Shown here: positions 61,455 through 64,000 of the stretch, in pieces
Layout of the letters: every line of letters begins with the position of its first letter
Numbering within the stretch: the first letter of the stretch is position 1
NCBI GenBank assembly: GCA_965369445.1
Contig: CBDUQU010000001.1
Coordinates: 4,676-68,675 of the forward strand
Origin: SM23-73-3 sp965369445
GTDB lineage: Bacteria; Zixibacteria; MSB-5A5; SM1-73
DNA length: 64,000 nucleotides
Direction: 5' to 3'
Translations under genes and position numbers: made by a program
Notes under the pieces: generated by a model
Told to the model about the DNA's origin: nothing
The model's database searches: none
What the model saw: the letters and a program-made list of their open reading frames with translations, nothing else

Positions 61455-61619
61455 GGGCCTCACCCCCTTTTGTTCCCCTTCAGGGTGTCCTTCGATCCCG
61501 AAGATCTTCCTTCGACCCTGAGGTCTCACTTCGTGCCGAGCGCACTCAGTGCGAGGCAGGACCGAAGGGCAGGGTGAACCCCTCTCCATAGTATGGAGAG
61601 GGGGTTAGGGGGAGAGGTT
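61455..61619. repeat. composite palindromic repeat block, inverted relative to 52.8 kb
   Basis: Starts CCTCACCCCC, carries CTTCGATCCCGAAGATCTTC and CCTTCGACCCTGAGGTCTC, an inner GCGCACTCAGTGCG palindrome, then ACCGAAGGGCAGGGTGAACC and ends GGGGGAGAGG. It is the reverse-oriented relative of 52779-52995. Confidence 0.85.
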
Positions 61620-61730
61620 TTCGATTAGACCGATACTCTAAACAGGACTAAATAGGTTACGTATCAGTTATAAGTCCGAATATACGAATGGCATTCCATC
61701 ATTTATCGAATTCTCTTAGAAAGGTAAGCG

Positions 61731-63107
61731 ATGAACAGCAGCCAGGAAAATGAGTTAAGGAAACTGTTTGAGAAAGACCAGGTGCTGATTACTCCTGAGG
61801 AAAAGCTCTGTTACTCATACGATGCCACTAACAAGAAATTTCTTCCGGATGCGGTGGTATTTCCTCGCAGCACCGAGGATACGGTGAAGCTGATGAAATT
61901 CGCCCACCGGCATAAAATTATCGTGGTCCCCCGGGGGGCAGGCTCAGGCTATACCGGAGGAAGCCTTCCCATCCACGGCGGAATCGCAGTGAGCTTCGAA
62001 CAGATGATCAAGGTCCTGCATGCGGATAAGGAAAAGAAGTACGCCATTGCCGAGCCGGGGGTGATCACCCAGGAATTCACCGACTACGTGGGCAAGTACG
62101 GGTTGTTCTATCCTCCCGATCCTGCCAGCCTCAAGTTCTCCACGTTAGGGGGGAACTTGGCTGAATGCGCAGGAGGACTGAAGGGACGGAAATATGGCGT
62201 GACCAAGAATTATGTTTTAGGGGTAGAAGCTGTTCTCGCCAACGGGGAAGTGATCAAAACAGGGATTCTGGATGAAAGAGGCGAAAGCTCTTATGACCTG
62301 CAGGGGCTTCTGATCGGATCCGAAGGGACCTTAGCCGTGGTCACCAAGATCGCGCTCAGGTTGCTGGATAAACCCCAATTTGAGAAGACCGTCTTGGCCA
62401 CCTTCGATAAGATGGAGGACGCCGCGGAGGTGGTGGCGGCCATAACTGCCGCCGGCGTGATTCCCTCGGTGCTGGAGTTTATCGATGGTGATACACTGGA
62501 ATGCGTGCTGGATTATGTGAAACTGGAAGGCATAGAAAAATCCGAGGCCGTGCTCTTAATCGAGGTGGACGGAAATGACCAGGCGGAAGTAGACCAGGAA
62601 TTCGAAGAGGTGCTGAACATCTGTAGGGGGAAAAATTCGAAGAGTTTGCAGGTGGCCCAGACTACAGAGGAGAAGGACAATTTGTGGGAGGTGCGAAGAT
62701 CGATCTCCGCCTCACTCTTAAAGATCGCGCCAACTAAAGTGAATGAGGACATATGCGTTCCTGCCAGCCAGTTGCCGGCCATGATCAAAAAGATAAAAGA
62801 TATCTCCAAAAAACACCAGGTGAGCATAAACACCTTCGGCCATGCCGGGGACGGAAACCTGCACGTTACCTTCATGTGCGACTCCCGCAACACCGAGCAG
62901 ATGGAGAGGGTGGAGAAGGCGGTGGACGAGCTCTTTGAGCAGACCCTGAAACTTGGGGGAACGCTCTCCGGCGAACACGGAATCGGAGTGACCAAGTCGA
63001 AATACTTGGAATGGGAAGTTGGGAAGGAGGGCATCCGGATGATGAAGAAAATCAAATCCGCCTTCGACCCTGATAACATTGTGAATCCAGGAAAAATCTT
63101 CGCGTAG
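61731..63107 (+). CDS. FAD-binding D-lactate/glycolate oxidase subunit (GlcD type)
   Basis: A 458-residue flavoprotein of the GlcD/D-2-hydroxyacid dehydrogenase family. VPRGAGSGYTGGSLPIHGG is the FAD-pyrophosphate motif, TLGGNLAECAGGLKGRKYG and GLLIGSEGTLAVVTKIALR complete the FAD domain, and the C-terminal cap ends TFGHAGDGNLHVTFM and GTLSGEHGIGVTKSKYL. It oxidises D-lactate or another 2-hydroxy acid and passes electrons to quinone or an iron-sulfur partner (GlcF/LudB type), which is not encoded here. It completes the lactate cluster with LarA and the Ldh-family enzyme. Confidence 0.92.
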   Translation: MNSSQENELRKLFEKDQVLITPEEKLCYSYDATNKKFLPDAVVFPRSTEDTVKLMKFAHRHKIIVVPRGAGSGYTGGSLPIHGGIAVSFEQMIKVLHADKEKKYAIAEPGVITQEFTDYVGKYGLFYPPDPASLKFSTLGGNLAECAGGLKGRKYGVTKNYVLGVEAVLANGEVIKTGILDERGESSYDLQGLLIGSEGTLAVVTKIALRLLDKPQFEKTVLATFDKMEDAAEVVAAITAAGVIPSVLEFIDGDTLECVLDYVKLEGIEKSEAVLLIEVDGNDQAEVDQEFEEVLNICRGKNSKSLQVAQTTEEKDNLWEVRRSISASLLKIAPTKVNEDICVPASQLPAMIKKIKDISKKHQVSINTFGHAGDGNLHVTFMCDSRNTEQMERVEKAVDELFEQTLKLGGTLSGEHGIGVTKSKYLEWEVGKEGIRMMKKIKSAFDPDNIVNPGKIFA

Positions 63108-63140
63108 TATCTCATACGAAACAAGGGAAACATGACGCCA

Positions 63141-63173
63141 GAAGGCGGCGGGTGCCCCCCACCCACCGCCTTC
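63141..63173 (+). terminator. Rho-independent terminator
   Basis: GAAGGCGG-C-GGGT and ACCC-A-CCGCCTTC form a long stem with one mismatch around a C-rich loop, followed by TTTATAT. It lies 34 bases after the FAD oxidase gene. Confidence 0.8.
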
Positions 63174-64000
63174 TTTATATCCCTCGCCAGCGTCCCAATT
63201 AAGGGGGAGTGAACTGCTACACCGGCGCGAGCCGGAGTTTCGAGTTCAGGCGGAGCAAATGGGGTTTGGAGTGTTCGGCTTCAGCCGAACTGAAGGTCTG
63301 CCTAAAGGCAGACACTCCATATTCGGGGGACTCGCGATGATGGAAAACGGGAACCTTCCCGGTTCCCTAATCGCCGCAGGGGGGAAGAAACCGCTCAGAG
63401 CGGTAGGTCGGGGTATCCGTGCGGACTGCCCGACAAGTATCCCAGGTGTCGGGTAGCTCGCCCCCTACGGGGGATCACCCTACAGGCCCCCTACCCAGAC
63501 GGGCAGGCACCCGTACGGGCGGGCGTCCGTGCAGGTCCGTAGGACATCCAGGCAACCGGACCTACAAACTCAGCGGGCACAAAACATGAACCCCCTGTTG
63601 TCCCCCTTATCAGGGGGACACAAAAAACCTCCTTGTGAGGATAAGCCCAGCCACCCAAGGGACGTATCTGAGCCCACCGCAAGCGGCGGTTCTGGGCTTT
63701 CTGGGCGTTCTGTACGAGTTTGTCGGGTGGCTCCCCCCCTACGGGGGATCACCCAGACGCCCATACGGGCCTGTCCGGGGGTCTTCGACTCCCCCAGGGG
63801 AGAGGAAAAACCTTTCCCCTCTCCACCGCGCAGGCAGATCGGCTTCGGGGTGCGGAAAGAAACGGGATTAGCTTGTAGGTTAGGAGCCTGCGGCTTCTGA
63901 CTTACCAGTTGGACTTGGGGGACATGCGGGACATGGGGGACGTGGGGATGGCTATTTTTCATTTTTTTCATCGTCAGAAAATGTATTTTGGGAAAGGATT
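63174..64000. other. gene-free, repeat-rich right end
   Basis: About 830 bases without a supportable gene. Pieces include CCAGACGGGC/CGTACGGGCGGGCG-type palindromes near 63488-63530, the CCCCCTTATCAGGGGG palindrome near 63600-63618 (inverted copy of the 19.94 kb element), a TACGGGGGATCACCC motif twice (63467 and 63740), and a G/ACAT-rich stretch (CATGCGGGACATGGGGGACG) near 63922. Frames here lack ribosome sites. Confidence 0.6.

Overview
The window is about 64 kb of a roughly half-GC genome from a Gram-negative, apparently anaerobic bacterium. Gram-negative traits are lipoprotein signal peptides, an outer-membrane beta-barrel beside a LolA-like protein, and a set of type IV pilus minor pilins. 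Anaerobic traits are corrinoid methyl transfer, HybA/HybB-type redox subunits, multi-cluster ferredoxin proteins and nickel lactate racemase. The style (membrane-anchored receivers, a GcvH-like receiver fusion, MttB homologues, abundant short intergenic palindromes) fits uncultivated lineages such as Zixibacteria-like or Desulfobacterota-like bacteria. There is no rRNA here and the lineage is not proven.

Layout. 1-2.8 kb: a cut lipoprotein, a GNAT acetyltransferase, a TPR lipoprotein and a TIGR04076 protein. 3-8.5 kb: a GT87-type membrane protein, then a four-gene minus-strand operon (MttB homologue, reactivation-domain protein, corrinoid protein, homocysteine methyltransferase) that looks like a dismembered methionine synthase fed by an MttB-type donor. 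8.6-12.8 kb: a MarR-GNAT fusion with an operator inside its own promoter, an S41 peptidase and a serine beta-lactamase-fold protein. 12.9-14 kb: an AT-rich islet with an orphan antitoxin and a TIR/deoxyribosyltransferase-like gene carrying an integron-type attC site. 14.2-18.9 kb: a sigma-54-promoted operon of three membrane-anchored receiver proteins with CxxC motifs (one fused to a GcvH-like domain) followed by HybA-like and HybB-like subunits. 20-25.4 kb: a complete type I restriction-modification system (hsdM, hsdS, hsdR) with its own promoter. 26-30.4 kb: an NtrC-family activator, a heme-motif sensor kinase and a ferredoxin protein. The restriction system probably separates the kinase/activator from the operon they control, and a 3' fragment of the ferredoxin gene flanks the far side of the segment.

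30.6-41.4 kb: tRNA-Glu and tRNA-Arg, two tiny membrane proteins, cysS, a HAD hydrolase, secreted proteins and the pilV-pilW-pilX-gspH-like cluster with a structured leader. 41.6-50.4 kb, minus strand: core genes ddl, dedA, ispF, ispD, queA, a DUF2905 protein, queH, ruvB, ruvA, ruvC and yebC. 50.8-56.9 kb, plus strand: a LolA-like protein, an outer-membrane barrel, an RND/MMPL exporter and an SDR, which look like one lipid-trafficking cluster. 56.9-58.8 kb: a DUF4209/HEPN-like gene. 58.9-63.1 kb: a lactate module (larA, an Ldh-family dehydrogenase, a GlcD-type FAD oxidase) with promoter and terminators.

Two themes recur. Intergenic regions hold families of short composite palindromic repeats. 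In three places the 3' end of a gene has been left behind as a fragment while an intact relative sits elsewhere in the window.
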